Shown: piece by piece, positions 35,641 through 46,438 of the stretch | Layout of the letters: the number at the start of each line of letters is the position of its first letter | Position numbering within the stretch: position 1 is the first letter of the stretch | Assembly (NCBI RefSeq): GCF_000686705.1 | Contig: NZ_KK366004.1 | Coordinates: 492,364 to 556,363, forward strand | Reading direction: 5' to 3' | Source of the DNA: Clostridium hydrogeniformans DSM 21757 | Lineage (GTDB): Bacteria > Bacillota > Clostridia > Clostridiales > Clostridiaceae | DNA length: 64,000 bases | Notes under the pieces: model-generated | The model's input: the letters and a program-made list of their open reading frames with translations, nothing else | What the model was told of the DNA's origin: nothing | Database searches by the model: none | Made by a program: the position numbers and the translations under genes

Positions 35641-35699
35641 AATAAAGCTACTATTACTTATTGATTTTATCAATATCATAATAGTAGCTTTATTTTTAT
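35641..35699. terminator. Terminator after the SEC-C/YkgJ gene
   Basis: Perfect 16-bp arms (35641-35656, 35679-35694) with a T-rich end on both strands. It lies just after the minus-strand gene whose stop is at 35696, overlapping it slightly. Confidence 0.75.
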
Positions 35700-36550
35700 T
35701 CAATAGTTCTATCTATAGAATCTAATCCCTTATTAAACCATTGAAGAAGACATCTTTTTATAGGTTTAGCTTCATTATTTTCATTTACATAAGTTAGACT
35801 TTTATATCTTCCAACCTTCATAGAGAGATGTTCTATAGCTAAATTCCCTATGTATATAGGGGGAAGCTTTGGTGTTACAATTTCCTTAGTTAAAGAACAC
35901 TTATCAGAAGATGTAAATACTATAAATCCTCTACATCTTAAAGGTCTTGTAGTATAAATACCACAAGATTTATCTTCCTTTAGGAACATACAAGGAGTGT
36001 CTTCCTTTAAATAGTTATAATACATATCATGAAGAGTAGTATGCTCTAAATCATGAGGAGATTTAGTAGTCTCCATCTTTTCCTTCATAGTAGTTATGTA
36101 AACTTCAATTTCTTTAATCTCTTCTTCAGTTTTAGTGGACTTTATATGACGTCTTATAGCCTCAGCTTCTATAGCAGTACATTCTAAATATAAGCTACAA
36201 CAGCGGCTACAACCCTTGGTGCAAGGGGCATAAGTTTCAAATTGAGATATTCCCTCATCCACCATGGAATATATATTATGTATAAGTTCTTCACCTTTAC
36301 TTATAGTTATATATTCATATTCTTTTAGGGAAAAAATATTTTCTAAGGCAAAATTTGATATTTTATCATAGGTTTCCATGTTCATGGAGTTGTTAAATAC
36401 AATATTAACTCCTTTATGATTTTTACCTAGAGTCATATATTCATGGTTTTTATTTTTACAACAATCACCATAATTCTTTCCACTATTACAAGGACAATCC
36501 TCATTTATTCCTATATTCACCTTAATTTCTTTTGAGAAAATGTTTTCCAT
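35696..36550 (-). CDS. SEC-C motif and YkgJ-type cysteine-cluster protein
   Basis: A 284-residue protein. A SEC-C zinc motif (CPCNSGKNYGDCC, about residues 19-31) is followed by a YkgJ/UPF0153 cysteine cluster (APCTKGCSRCCSLYLECT, about 108-125; CMFLKEDKSCGIYTTRPLRC, about 187-206). YkgJ proteins are presumed metal or Fe-S binding with no settled role. Monocistronic, RBS AGGAGGATTTTA on the minus strand. Confidence 0.85.
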   Translation of the reverse strand: MENIFSKEIKVNIGINEDCPCNSGKNYGDCCKNKNHEYMTLGKNHKGVNIVFNNSMNMETYDKISNFALENIFSLKEYEYITISKGEELIHNIYSMVDEGISQFETYAPCTKGCSRCCSLYLECTAIEAEAIRRHIKSTKTEEEIKEIEVYITTMKEKMETTKSPHDLEHTTLHDMYYNYLKEDTPCMFLKEDKSCGIYTTRPLRCRGFIVFTSSDKCSLTKEIVTPKLPPIYIGNLAIEHLSMKVGRYKSLTYVNENNEAKPIKRCLLQWFNKGLDSIDRTIE

Positions 36551-36786
36551 TAAAATCCTCCTATATAATAATGTCCAGCCTTAAGGGCATTTAGAGATTA
36601 TTATAACATAGGATTAGAAAAATGACAAAGACAATAGTAAGAAGGTAAAACTTTGTATAAACATAATAGATGATAAAGTTATGTGGCAAGAAAATAGGAA
36701 ATTTGGTATAATATAGGGTATGGGTTTGGGGTAAATATTGAAAGAGTAGAAGAGGAGGAAGTATATTTCTTAAGAGGGGGATTATT

Positions 36787-39264
36787 ATGTGGTTTGAAAG
36801 GAAAAACAAAGGAGAAGTACAAAACACAAGTTTTTTAAATGAGGAAGGGGAAGAGAATAAGGAGATTGAGGGAGAGGGAATTAATATAATAAAACATAAT
36901 CAAGAGATATCCATGGGAAAGCTGATAAATAGAGTAGAAGATGTTACATCTACCATAGATGGTTTATTATATTCAATAAATCAAATTTCTAATACTGTGG
37001 ATAATCAATTTTTATTTGTCTCTAGAATTATAGAAGAAATAAAAGGACATACATCCCTATGGCATAAACTAAATGATAATATATTAGGATCAAGTGAAGA
37101 GGCAAATAAAACCATAAAAGTTGTAGAAGAGGGTAATTCTACCATACTTAATTCTTTAAATTCCATGAAAGAGATAATTGATAGTGTTACTTATATAAAG
37201 AATCAGGTGTTAGACTTAAATGATAAGTTTCAAAGTATAAATATGATATCTGATGCTATAAAGACAATATCTAATCAAACTAATCTTTTAGCTTTAAATG
37301 CAGCTATAGAAGCAGCAAGAGCAGGAGAATATGGACGAAGTTTTAGTGTAGTCGCAGGAGAGGTTAAAAAATTATCAGAACAGAGTAAAGATTTTGCTAA
37401 TAATATAAGTGATATATTAAAGGATGTAAACTTTAGCGTTGAAAACACTTTAAATGCTATAAAAGAAAGTGATGATAAAATTAATATAGGAATAGAATTA
37501 TCTACAAAAACAAAGAGTACTTTTAGTGGAATATCTTCAGCAGTAGAAAAGACTAAGGGCATAATAGGAGATATGAATGAATTAATAGAAGGACAGCTGT
37601 CATCAGTAGAATCTTTAAATACAATATCAGAGGATATAAATGAATATGCAGAAAAGAGCTTGTCTATTGTTGAAACTTCTTTAATGAGTGCTGAATTTGT
37701 TAAGAGTGCTTTAAAATCTCTAAAAGACTTTTCTATAGAACTTAAGGAAGAAAATAATATTTTATTAGAAACTTTAAATAGTATTAAGAATAAAAGCTAT
37801 AGTGTAAATACCTCTTTAAATATTGGAGAAAATGCTCTAAGAACATTAGATCCTGTTTATGCGTTTCAGTTAGGAGAGGTTATATTATATCAGAGTATAT
37901 ATTCTACTTTAGTGGTTCAAAAGTATTCTCCAGATGTATTTCCTGGAATAGCTAAAAGTTGGTATTTAGAAGAAGATAATTTAACTTGGATATTTAAATT
38001 AAGAAAAAATATTAAGTTTCATGATGGAAGTGTTTTAAAAGCAAAAGATGTTAAGTTTTCTTTTGAGAGAGTTTTAAATCCTAAAACTAAGTGTAATGAT
38101 TCTTCAGTATTAGATTCTATTAATGGGGCAGATAGATATATGGAAGGGAAGGATAACCATATAGAGGGCATAACGGTTATAGATGATTATACCTTAAAGA
38201 TAACCTTATCCTATTGTTATCCAGAGTTTCTTATGAATTTAGCTCAACCTAGTTGTGCCATATTTAGTGAAAACGCTTATAAGACTAAAGGAGTTCTTAC
38301 AAGCTGTGGAGCCTATAAGCTAGAAAAGATAGATGATAGAATAATAACCATTAAGGGTTTTGAAGAATATTATGGAGGAAAACCATACATAGATACTATA
38401 AATATAGATACGAAGGAGTTTGACTTAAAAGAAGTATTAAAAGCTGAAAAGTTTGATTTTTTAAGAAGTACAGGAGATTGGGAAGTCTTAAAAGAATATG
38501 AAGACAATGATGATTATAATATAGTATATTACAATAACTTAAGTACTAGATTGGGCTTTCTTAATCTTAATCGAAACAATATATTCTCTAGGGATAAGAG
38601 AGTTAGACAAGCTATAAATTATTGTATTAATAAAAATAATATTATAACAAAATGTCTTTTAGGCTTTGGAACTAAGTGTACATCCATATTTCCAAGAGGT
38701 ATGTATAAAAGTGAAAATGTAGTATATGAGTATAATGTAGATATGGCTAAAAAATTACTTAAAGAAAGTGGCTATAATTCGTCTTGTGATATTTTTCAAA
38801 TAGGGGTCAAGGAAGGATATAAGGATGATGATAGGGATATAGTCACAAATATAATAAAAGATATAGAATCCACAGGAATAAGGGTGGAGAAAGTAGAAAT
38901 ACCTAAAGCTAAATACTTAACTAATGAAGGTTTTTCAAAGGTGGATATGATAATAGTAAGTTGGACAGCTGATACTGGCGGCTTAGATAACTTTACACAA
39001 GCCTTATTTAATATGAGTACAAGCTATTTTAAAACTGGATATTTTAATGAATCTGTAGTAGAACTTATGAAGGAAGCAAGAAGAACTGTTAATCCTAAAA
39101 AGAGAATGGATATATATGAAAAAATGAATAAGGATATATTAGAGGATGCACCATTTTTATTTATAGCAAATATAAAGTCAGCTTTAATTTATAGTAATAA
39201 ATTAAAAGAATTAACAATAAGCACCTTAGATAGATTTGTATTTGATGACATATCTTTAAAATAA
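36787..39264 (+). CDS. Soluble chemoreceptor fused to SBP_bac_5 peptide-binding domain
   Basis: An 825-residue protein. Residues about 45-330 are a methyl-accepting chemotaxis signalling domain (tip sequence [20 protein letters not shown] near 165). Residues about 340-825 are a full family 5 solute-binding domain ([32 protein letters not shown]). There is no signal peptide and no transmembrane segment, so it should be cytoplasmic. Binding of a peptide-like or metal-chelate ligand inside the cell could thus feed chemotaxis signalling (inference). The start follows GAGGGGGATTATT. Neighbour downstream is a second receptor; no che genes are near. Confidence 0.88.
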   Translation: MWFERKNKGEVQNTSFLNEEGEENKEIEGEGINIIKHNQEISMGKLINRVEDVTSTIDGLLYSINQISNTVDNQFLFVSRIIEEIKGHTSLWHKLNDNILGSSEEANKTIKVVEEGNSTILNSLNSMKEIIDSVTYIKNQVLDLNDKFQSINMISDAIKTISNQTNLLALNAAIEAARAGEYGRSFSVVAGEVKKLSEQSKDFANNISDILKDVNFSVENTLNAIKESDDKINIGIELSTKTKSTFSGISSAVEKTKGIIGDMNELIEGQLSSVESLNTISEDINEYAEKSLSIVETSLMSAEFVKSALKSLKDFSIELKEENNILLETLNSIKNKSYSVNTSLNIGENALRTLDPVYAFQLGEVILYQSIYSTLVVQKYSPDVFPGIAKSWYLEEDNLTWIFKLRKNIKFHDGSVLKAKDVKFSFERVLNPKTKCNDSSVLDSINGADRYMEGKDNHIEGITVIDDYTLKITLSYCYPEFLMNLAQPSCAIFSENAYKTKGVLTSCGAYKLEKIDDRIITIKGFEEYYGGKPYIDTINIDTKEFDLKEVLKAEKFDFLRSTGDWEVLKEYEDNDDYNIVYYNNLSTRLGFLNLNRNNIFSRDKRVRQAINYCINKNNIITKCLLGFGTKCTSIFPRGMYKSENVVYEYNVDMAKKLLKESGYNSSCDIFQIGVKEGYKDDDRDIVTNIIKDIESTGIRVEKVEIPKAKYLTNEGFSKVDMIIVSWTADTGGLDNFTQALFNMSTSYFKTGYFNESVVELMKEARRTVNPKKRMDIYEKMNKDILEDAPFLFIANIKSALIYSNKLKELTISTLDRFVFDDISLK

Positions 39265-39704
39265 GAAAAACATAAATTTTAATAAAATTTTGTACTTTGA
39301 TTTTAGGATAAAGGTTAATTTTATAAATTATAAAGACTTTAAATATTGTATAGTGGAAAAGAGGCTTGTAGATAAGATATATCTACAAGCCTTATAAGAG
39401 AGTAATAGGCAAGGTATAGAGTTTAGGGGAAATACATTTAATAAGATTAGTATATCTAAGGTATTAGTAAGGTTACATAAAGGGTGAAAACTCTAAGGAA
39501 TATGCTTATTCATATATCTATTTTTATTAGGATTATATAGGATCTAGTAATTTATATTAGGAATGATTATATTAAAATTCTTAGTGTAATTAAGATTTAC
39601 TATACAATTTATAAGATAAAAAGATTGCATTACATATAACATTAGAAATATAATAAAAAGCTTATTATTTAAATAAGATAATATGAAAATTGGGGGAAAT
39701 AATT
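39265..39704. other. 440-bp intergenic region with one hairpin
   Basis: AT-rich region between two chemoreceptor genes. Perfect 13-bp arms AGGCTTGTAGATA (39362-39374) and TATCTACAAGCCT (39380-39392) form a hairpin without a good T run, a weak terminator at most. No other gene is seen. Confidence 0.5.
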
Positions 39705-41723
39705 ATGGAAAGAAATAATAAAGTTAGGGGTAGAGGTATAAAAACAGAACTTCTACTAAAGCTTATTCCTTTAATACTGTTAGTATCAATAGCAATAGGG
39801 GGATTAAGTTACATAAGAGCTAAAAATACTTTAATGGATACTACAAATAAATATTTAAAAGAGGTTACAAAGCAATCCTCAAGTGTTATGAAGGGCGTAA
39901 AAGATAAATATACTTATATGGTTAAGTCTTTAGCCAGCTTAAATTCTATAGCTGATCCTAAAGTTCCAATTAGTGAAAAATTAGAGGTCCTAAAAAGTAA
40001 TATGGAACAAGAAGAGCATGTGGAAGTCCTTCTTATGGACAAGGAAGGAAATGCAATAGATGCTAAGGGAAATACATTTCAAGTTGGAGAGAGAGAATAT
40101 TATAAAGAATCATTAAAGGGAAAGGTATACGGAACTAATCCTTATTATTCTAAGTTTATAGACGATGTTGAAATAGCTTACTCAGCTCCTATAATATATA
40201 AAGGAGAAATTCAAGGAGTTTTAGCAGTAATAAGAAGTAAAAGTGATATTGATAATGTAATAAACAGTACGAATATAGGGGATACAGGAGTTTCGCTTTT
40301 AATAGATAAAAAAGGGAGTATAGTGTCAGATACAGATATTAACCTTTTAGAAAGAGAAGTTAGTGTTTTCGAAGCAGTAAAAGAGAATAAAAAGTTAGAG
40401 GGATATAAGGAAGCCATTGAAAAAGTTATATCAGGGAAAATAGATACCCTTGAATATGAGTATAATGGAAATATGTATTTTGGATCCTATGCACCAGTAG
40501 ATGATAATAGTTTTATATTTGTATCCATTGAGGAAAATGAAGTTCTAGGACCTATAAATGGAATTATGACTATGTCTATAATTGTTACTAGTATAGCTAT
40601 GTTACTAGGAGTAATAGTTATATATATAGTAGCTTTTAACATAAGTAAAAGATTATCAGGTCTAAATTTTTATATGGAGAAGATAAGTACAGGGGACTTT
40701 ACAGGAGATATATCAGAAAAGGAATTAAATAGAAAGGATGAAATATCATCAATATATAGGGCACTTAAAAGGACAAAAGAAGATATAGGACATATGATAT
40801 ATGGAATAAAGGAAGAGTCTAAGGCTGTGGATATTCAATCTAATAATCTATCCTCTGTATCTAGTGAATTATCTTCATCATCAGAAGAAATATCTGGAGC
40901 TATTAATGAGGTGGCAAAAGGGGTAGGTGATGAGAATAGTAAATTAAATGATATACTTTTAGTATGTGAGGAGTTTGGAGAAAAAATAAACTCTATGAAG
41001 GGATATATTCAAGAAATTAATAAAATGTCTTCAGATGTAGATTTAAGTGCAAAGGAAAGCACCAAGGATATGGGTAAATTAAGAAAAGAAATACATGAGT
41101 TTAATGATAACTTTTATAGGTTTAGTAGTACTATACATAATATGAGCACAACTATTAAACAGATTAACAATATAACAAGTCTTATAAATAATATATCAGA
41201 ACAAACCAATTTGCTTTCTTTAAATGCAGCTATTGAAGCTTCAAGAGCAGGGGAAGCAGGACGTGGATTTGCAGTAGTGGCAGAGGAAATAAGAAAACTT
41301 TCAGAACAGAGCAAAGAATCTTCAGGAAGTATATATAACTTAGTAACTTCTATAGTGAGTGAAATAGACATGATAGTAAATGAGACTAAATCTATGAATG
41401 AAGAGCTCAAATCTCAAGGAGAAGTGGTTGAGAAGTCTATGGAATCTTTTGATTATATTTCTTCAGCTATAAATAATATAACTCCTAAAATAGATAATGT
41501 AAGTAATTATTCTACAGAAATATATTTGAAAAAGAATCATATTATAGATAAAATTGAAGAATTGTCCTCTATATCTCAAGAAGTATCAGCTGCTTCAGAG
41601 GAGATATCAGCATCATCAGAAGAGCTTAGTGCATCATCAGAAGAGGTTTATAATTCTGCTTACACCCTTCAATTATCTGTTAATAAGATGAAGGAAGAAA
41701 TAGAAAAGTTTAAAATTAATTAG
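39705..41723 (+). CDS. Methyl-accepting chemotaxis protein, membrane type
   Basis: About 672 residues: TM1 (about 14-34), extracellular dCache-like sensor (about 50-280; [37 protein letters not shown]), TM2 (about 286-310), HAMP (about 311-365) and MA signalling domain (about 400-670; [20 protein letters not shown]). dCache receptors bind small molecules such as amino acids. The frame starts at 39690, but GGGGG lies there; the ATG at 39705 is better. Serine-rich heptads near the C-terminus ([20 protein letters not shown]) are usual for MCPs. Confidence 0.93.
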   Translation: MERNNKVRGRGIKTELLLKLIPLILLVSIAIGGLSYIRAKNTLMDTTNKYLKEVTKQSSSVMKGVKDKYTYMVKSLASLNSIADPKVPISEKLEVLKSNMEQEEHVEVLLMDKEGNAIDAKGNTFQVGEREYYKESLKGKVYGTNPYYSKFIDDVEIAYSAPIIYKGEIQGVLAVIRSKSDIDNVINSTNIGDTGVSLLIDKKGSIVSDTDINLLEREVSVFEAVKENKKLEGYKEAIEKVISGKIDTLEYEYNGNMYFGSYAPVDDNSFIFVSIEENEVLGPINGIMTMSIIVTSIAMLLGVIVIYIVAFNISKRLSGLNFYMEKISTGDFTGDISEKELNRKDEISSIYRALKRTKEDIGHMIYGIKEESKAVDIQSNNLSSVSSELSSSSEEISGAINEVAKGVGDENSKLNDILLVCEEFGEKINSMKGYIQEINKMSSDVDLSAKESTKDMGKLRKEIHEFNDNFYRFSSTIHNMSTTIKQINNITSLINNISEQTNLLSLNAAIEASRAGEAGRGFAVVAEEIRKLSEQSKESSGSIYNLVTSIVSEIDMIVNETKSMNEELKSQGEVVEKSMESFDYISSAINNITPKIDNVSNYSTEIYLKKNHIIDKIEELSSISQEVSAASEEISASSEELSASSEEVYNSAYTLQLSVNKMKEEIEKFKIN

Positions 41724-41786
41724 TAATAATATAGACTCCTTTAAAATATTCTACATTGTAGAGTTTTTTTAAGGGGGTTTTTAATT

Positions 41787-42794
41787 TTGCATATAATATC
41801 TACAGTAGGACCTAACCTTTTAAATAACTGTAGTATTGATAATTTTATATTAGAAGGAACAACAGGCTTTAGATTTAATCTTTCCCATGGAAACATAGAT
41901 AAGGTAAAAGAGCAAATAACATATATAAAGGATAATTATGAGGGGATATTAACTATGATAGATCTCCAAGGGAGTAAATTAAGGGTATCAAGGCTTTACA
42001 ATAAAGTTGAAAAGGCTGAGAAAGATCATATTATATATTTTTGCTCAGAGGAGTTTTATAAGAGTGAGAATAAAAAGGACAACCTGCTTCCCATATATGT
42101 GCCAGGTGGATTTAAAAGATTAAGTTACACTAAATATATATCTATGAAAGATGGCACCATGAATTTTAAGGTGTTAGAGTTTGAAGAGGGAAAGTTTTTT
42201 AAAACTAAGTGTTTAGATGGAGGGATTATAAGAAAAGAGAAGGGCGTAAATATTTCCTCAATGAATAGGGAGGGGATAGGACTTACCCTAATGGATAAAA
42301 ATAATTTAAGGGAGGTTTTAAAAGCAGAACCTGATATAATTCTTATGTCCTATACAAATTCTAGAAACATAATTGTAGAGCTTAGGGAATATTTAAGGGA
42401 TATACCATACAAAAGTACATTGATATGGAGTAAGGTAGAGTGTAATGAAGGGATAAAAAATATAGAGGAAATTATAAAAATATCTGATGGGGTGGTCATA
42501 GGTAGGGGAGACTTAGTAGCAGAAATAGATATTAAGAATATACCCCTCATTGAAGATAATATAATAAGTATTAGTAAAAAACACAATAAAGATATAATAA
42601 TAGCCACATATATATTATCTAGTATGAAAAGTTCAATAAAACCTAATCTTAATGAAGTTGAATGTATATATAATTTTATAATTAAAAGGGTAACTGGATT
42701 TATGATGACATCAGAGGTAAGCGTTGGGAAGTATCCTTTAGACTCCATAAGAACTTTAAAGTTTCTTATAAAAAATACGCTAGACAAGAGTTAA
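41787..42794 (+). CDS. Pyruvate kinase-like protein lacking the C domain
   Basis: A 335-residue protein matching the A/B domains of pyruvate kinase: STVGPN, RFNLSHG (about 30-36), DLQGSKLRV, the catalytic-lysine region SKVECNEGIKNIEEII, and GRGDLVAEI (Mg site). The usual LSGETAxGKYP is changed to TSEVSVGKYP, so the active-site threonine is lost. The C-terminal regulatory domain is absent. It probably does not do the normal glycolytic reaction; its role is unknown. It starts at TTG after AAGGGGG. Monocistronic, followed by a riboswitch. Confidence 0.75.
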   Translation: MHIISTVGPNLLNNCSIDNFILEGTTGFRFNLSHGNIDKVKEQITYIKDNYEGILTMIDLQGSKLRVSRLYNKVEKAEKDHIIYFCSEEFYKSENKKDNLLPIYVPGGFKRLSYTKYISMKDGTMNFKVLEFEEGKFFKTKCLDGGIIRKEKGVNISSMNREGIGLTLMDKNNLREVLKAEPDIILMSYTNSRNIIVELREYLRDIPYKSTLIWSKVECNEGIKNIEEIIKISDGVVIGRGDLVAEIDIKNIPLIEDNIISISKKHNKDIIIATYILSSMKSSIKPNLNEVECIYNFIIKRVTGFMMTSEVSVGKYPLDSIRTLKFLIKNTLDKS

Positions 42795-42867
42795 AAATAA
42801 TAAACATTAATAATAAATGTTTTATAAGAAATTTATTTAAGAAAATAAAATACTTATAATTATACTA

Positions 42868-43184
42868 TTGAAAAAATAAATTTATTAATATATAATGAAG
42901 AGGAATTAAAATAGCAATTTATGGTGCTCATTTTAGAGCTTAAAAGGGAAAGTGGTTTAAATCCACTACAGCCCCCGCTACTGTAAATGGTGACGAATCT
43001 TAATAACCACTGGTCTTTAGGCCGGGAAGGTAAGAGGAGAATGATCCATAAGTCAGGAGACCTGCCTTAAATTTATAAGCTAATTCCTTCGGAGGGAAGG
43101 GGAGTGGCGTTTGTAGTATCCTTTATTATAGTAATTTATTAGGATAATTATAAACTCATACCTTCTTTGGTATGAGTTTTTTTA
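42868..43184 (+). ncRNA. Cobalamin riboswitch controlling the btu operon
   Basis: Promoter TTGAAA (42868-42873), N17, TATAAT (42891-42896). The riboswitch (about 42925-43110) has the conserved ACAGCCCCCGCTACTGT, GACGAATCTTAATAACCACTGG-type core (about 42992), CCGGGAAGG, AAGTCAGGAGACCTGCC and TTCGGAGGGAAGG parts. A terminator follows: arms 43152-43162 and 43169-43179, then seven T. High B12 should stop transcription before btuF. Clear from sequence. Confidence 0.95.
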
Positions 43185-43231
43185 CTGCCCTTTCTTCAAG
43201 GTTTAAAAATAATTTAGAGAGGAAGAAGAAA

Positions 43232-44164
43232 ATGAAAGGTTTTAAAAAGATTCTAGGATCAGTGTTAATATTTATGCTAGCATTTACCATGATGGCTTGT
43301 GGTAAAACTGCAGAAGAAAAAAAATCAACAGATAAGCAAGGGGTTACATATCCCTTAACAATAAAAGATTCTTATAATAGGGAGGTAACACTTTCTAAGG
43401 AACCAGAAAGAATAGTATCTATTGCTCCAAGTATAACGGAGATAGTAGCAGCTCTTGGAAAAGAAGATAAATTAGTTGGAAGAACAACTTTTTGTACTTA
43501 TCCTGAATCTATAAAAAAGGTAGAAACTATAGGGGGATTACAGGATCCTAATATAGAAAAGATAGTAGAACTTAAGCCAGATGTTGTTATTGCCTCAACT
43601 CACTTTAAAGAGGACGTACTTAAAAAGTTAGAAGACTTAAATATAAAAGTTATAGTTTTATATGGAGAAGAAAGCTTTGAAGGAGTTTATGATACCATAG
43701 ATAAAGTAGCAACAGTTTTAAATGCTAAAGATAAAGGCAATGAAATAGTAGATGGAATGAAAAAGAAAGTAGAAGATGTTAAGAAAAAGGTAGAAGGAAA
43801 AGATAAGAAAAAGACTTATTATGTTGTAGGATATGGTAAGGGCGGAGACTTCACTTCTGGAGGAGATACCTTTATCGGACAAATGATAAATATGGCTGGA
43901 GGAGAAAATTCAGCAAAGGATCTTAAGGGTTGGAAGTATAGCCTTGAGAAAGTAGTAGAGAGTAATCCAGACCTTATGGTTGTAGCAGAGGGAATGGGTG
44001 CTAAAGAAGGACTTAAACAAACTAATGGATATAAGGATTTAAAAGCAGTTAAGGAAGATAAGATTTATGAAATTGATCAAAATATTTTAAATCTTCAAGG
44101 ACCAAGACTAGCTGATGGTTTATATGAACTTGCAAAAATAATACATCCAGAAGCTTTTAAATAA
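43232..44164 (+). CDS. btuF: Cobalamin-binding lipoprotein BtuF
   Basis: About 310 residues: lipoprotein signal with lipobox MMAC (Cys about 23), then a class III periplasmic-binding domain (PERIVSIAPSITEIVAALG, RTTFCTYPESIKKV, IEKIVELKPDVVIAS). It binds cobalamin or a related corrinoid for BtuCD. The riboswitch upstream makes B12, not siderophore, the likely ligand. The longer frame from 43172 starts inside the terminator; ATG 43232 has RBS GAGAGGAAG. Confidence 0.92.
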   Translation: MKGFKKILGSVLIFMLAFTMMACGKTAEEKKSTDKQGVTYPLTIKDSYNREVTLSKEPERIVSIAPSITEIVAALGKEDKLVGRTTFCTYPESIKKVETIGGLQDPNIEKIVELKPDVVIASTHFKEDVLKKLEDLNIKVIVLYGEESFEGVYDTIDKVATVLNAKDKGNEIVDGMKKKVEDVKKKVEGKDKKKTYYVVGYGKGGDFTSGGDTFIGQMINMAGGENSAKDLKGWKYSLEKVVESNPDLMVVAEGMGAKEGLKQTNGYKDLKAVKEDKIYEIDQNILNLQGPRLADGLYELAKIIHPEAFK

Positions 44165-44337
44165 GAAGCTTTATAAATTATTTAAATAGTAGAAATCATA
44201 GATATATATTAAAATATGTTTTTAATCTTAAAATTTTAATATTAAAGTTATGTATATAATACAGTATTTTTTAAACTTTTGCTTTATGAGTTAGATGTTT
44301 TAAGGAAGAAACAGATTTTAAGATGAAAGAGGGAAAA

Positions 44338-45387
44338 ATGAAGAAATTTATTAAGGACCATTTTAGTTTAGTATTTATTTCACTAATACTATTACTAGTT
44401 TTAACTATGATAATATCAGTGGCTTTAGGTGCCAGTGATGTATCTATAAAAGATGGAGCCTTAATACTATTAAAAAGACTACCCATAATAAATAATTATA
44501 TAGATGACTCTTATATAAAAGAGACCACAAAAATAATACTACTAAACATAAGGATGCCAAGAGTACTCATGGCATCCTTGTGTGGTTCTATCCTTTCAGT
44601 GGTTGGAGGAACATTCCAAGGGATTTTTAGAAATCCAATGGCTGACCCTTATGTCCTAGGGTTATCTTCAGGAGCGGCCCTTGGGGCAAGTATTGCTATA
44701 ATTCTTGGACTTGATAAATATATCTTAGGTATGGGATTAGTAAGTATTATAGCTTTTATATTTTCTTTAATAACTGCCTTTGTAGTATATAACTTATCTA
44801 GGGTAGGAAGAAAAATACCTACAGTTAATTTATTATTGTCAGGTATAGCAGTATCTTTTTTTATGTCATCTATAATGTCCTTAATTATGATTCTTAATAG
44901 AGATAAGATGGAAAAAATAGTATTTTGGACCATGGGAAGTTTAAATGGAGCTAGTATTAAGGAAGTAATAATGCTTTTTATAGTTGGTCTTATAGGAACA
45001 GCTGTGATAATTATATATTCAAAAGACTTAAATATAATTACTGTTGGAGAAGAAGGAGCTGTAAACCTTGGAGTTAATACAGAACGAGTAAAAACAATTC
45101 TTATAGTTTGTTGTGCCCTTATGGTATCGTTCTGTGTGTCTTTTACAGGAGTTATAGGTTTTGTAGGCTTAATAATTCCTCATATAGTAAGGATTATAAG
45201 TGGACCTAATCATAAAACATTAACATTACTTTCTGCAGTATTAGGAGGAATATTCTTAGTTATTTGTGATACCTTATCAAGAATAGTAATTCCTCCAACA
45301 GAAATTCCAGTAGGAGTTATAACAGCTTTATTTGGAGCACCGTTTTTTATATATTTACTTAATAAAGATAAAAGAAAGGGGCTGTAA
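44338..45387 (+). CDS. btuC: Cobalamin ABC transporter permease BtuC
   Basis: About 349 residues, FecCD/BtuC family with about ten transmembrane segments; FRNPMADPYVLGLSSGAALG (about 93-112) and GLIIPHIVRIISGPNHK are hallmarks. It forms the channel for B12. The ATG at 44323 is too far from an RBS; the ATG at 44338 follows AGAGGG. 170 bases of AT-rich DNA separate it from btuF without a terminator. Confidence 0.92.
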   Translation: MKKFIKDHFSLVFISLILLLVLTMIISVALGASDVSIKDGALILLKRLPIINNYIDDSYIKETTKIILLNIRMPRVLMASLCGSILSVVGGTFQGIFRNPMADPYVLGLSSGAALGASIAIILGLDKYILGMGLVSIIAFIFSLITAFVVYNLSRVGRKIPTVNLLLSGIAVSFFMSSIMSLIMILNRDKMEKIVFWTMGSLNGASIKEVIMLFIVGLIGTAVIIIYSKDLNIITVGEEGAVNLGVNTERVKTILIVCCALMVSFCVSFTGVIGFVGLIIPHIVRIISGPNHKTLTLLSAVLGGIFLVICDTLSRIVIPPTEIPVGVITALFGAPFFIYLLNKDKRKGL

Positions 45388-45388
45388 C

Positions 45389-46174
45389 ATGAAAGAAATA
45401 ATAGGAGTGAAAGACTTAAGTTGCATCCTTTCAGAAAAGAACATACTAAATAATATTAATTTGAATTTTGAAGAGAAGAAGTTGTATACCATAGTAGGGC
45501 CTAATGGATCTGGAAAAACTACTCTTCTTAAGCATATATGCAAAATATTAGATGTGAATCAAGGAGACATATATATTGAAGGGAAAAGTATAGGAAGATT
45601 TTCAGGAAGAGATCTTTCTAAGAACTTATCCTCAGTACCTCAAAATACACATACTAATTTTTCTTATAATGTTTTTGATATAGTCCTTATGGGAAGAAAT
45701 CCTCATATAGGAAGATTTCAAAAAGAGAGTAAAGCGGATATAGAAATAGCAGAAAAAGCCATGAAAATTACAGGAACCTATGACCTACGTAATGAAGATA
45801 TAGATGTGTTAAGTGGGGGAGAAAGGCAGAGGGTTATAATAGCTAGAGCATTAACCCAAGAAACTCCTATAATGCTTTTAGATGAACCTATATCTCAATT
45901 AGATATACACCATCAAATTCAAATTATGAATATATTAAAAGAGTTAGTGGAGAAGTTTAATAAAACAGTAATTTGCGTTCTTCATGATCTAAATATAGCA
46001 GCCCAATATAGTGATGAGATAATATTACTAGACAAAGGAAAAGTTTTTAGAAAAGGTCATCCTTCTCAGGTTATAACTAAGGAGATATTAAGAGAAGTTT
46101 ATGGCATGGAGTTTCATATTATGGAAAATCCCATTAACTCCAGTCCTTTAATTTTACCCTATAATAATATATAA
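45389..46174 (+). CDS. btuD: Cobalamin ABC transporter ATPase BtuD
   Basis: About 261 residues with Walker A GPNGSGKTTLL, signature LSGGERQRVIIARAL, Walker B IMLLDEPISQLD and LHDLNIAAQYSDEI, typical of the FecE/BtuD type. The start ATG at 45389 is one base after the btuC stop and follows AAAGGGG. It powers B12 uptake. Confidence 0.93.
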   Translation: MKEIIGVKDLSCILSEKNILNNINLNFEEKKLYTIVGPNGSGKTTLLKHICKILDVNQGDIYIEGKSIGRFSGRDLSKNLSSVPQNTHTNFSYNVFDIVLMGRNPHIGRFQKESKADIEIAEKAMKITGTYDLRNEDIDVLSGGERQRVIIARALTQETPIMLLDEPISQLDIHHQIQIMNILKELVEKFNKTVICVLHDLNIAAQYSDEIILLDKGKVFRKGHPSQVITKEILREVYGMEFHIMENPINSSPLILPYNNI

Positions 46175-46201
46175 TCTAGGGTAAAGAGGAGGATTAAGCT
46201 T

Positions 46202-46423
46202 ATGATAACATTATTATCAATTATCCTTGCATTAGTAATTTTCTTAACATTAACCTCTATTGTAAATCTTACTACTTGGGGATTAAAAACTATAATGTTT
46301 TTTGGGGTGATATCATTAATGATAGCCTTTACATTAGCTAAGATGGTATTTTTTGCTGTGAAGTGGATAATAGTAATTGGAATTATAGTTTTTATAATAG
46401 ATAAAATTAGGGACAAGCAATAA
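46202..46423 (+). CDS. Small hydrophobic membrane protein
   Basis: 73 residues, nearly all hydrophobic, with two or three membrane segments and a short basic-acidic tail (DKIRDKQ). A strong Shine-Dalgarno (AGAGGAGG) stands at correct spacing, which supports a real gene. It lies 27 bases after btuD and is probably co-transcribed. I do not recognise the family. Confidence 0.65.
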   Translation: MITLLSIILALVIFLTLTSIVNLTTWGLKTIMFFGVISLMIAFTLAKMVFFAVKWIIVIGIIVFIIDKIRDKQ

Positions 46424-46438
46424 AGTAAGTCTATAATA

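Noticed and set aside
39690-39704. Upstream TTG start for the membrane chemoreceptor
   Set aside because: The GGGGG Shine-Dalgarno would lie inside the coding part; the ATG at 39705 is correctly spaced.
41580-41660. Serine/glutamate-rich repeat at the end of the chemoreceptor
   Set aside because: Common low-complexity heptads at MCP C-termini ([12 protein letters not shown]), not a separate element.
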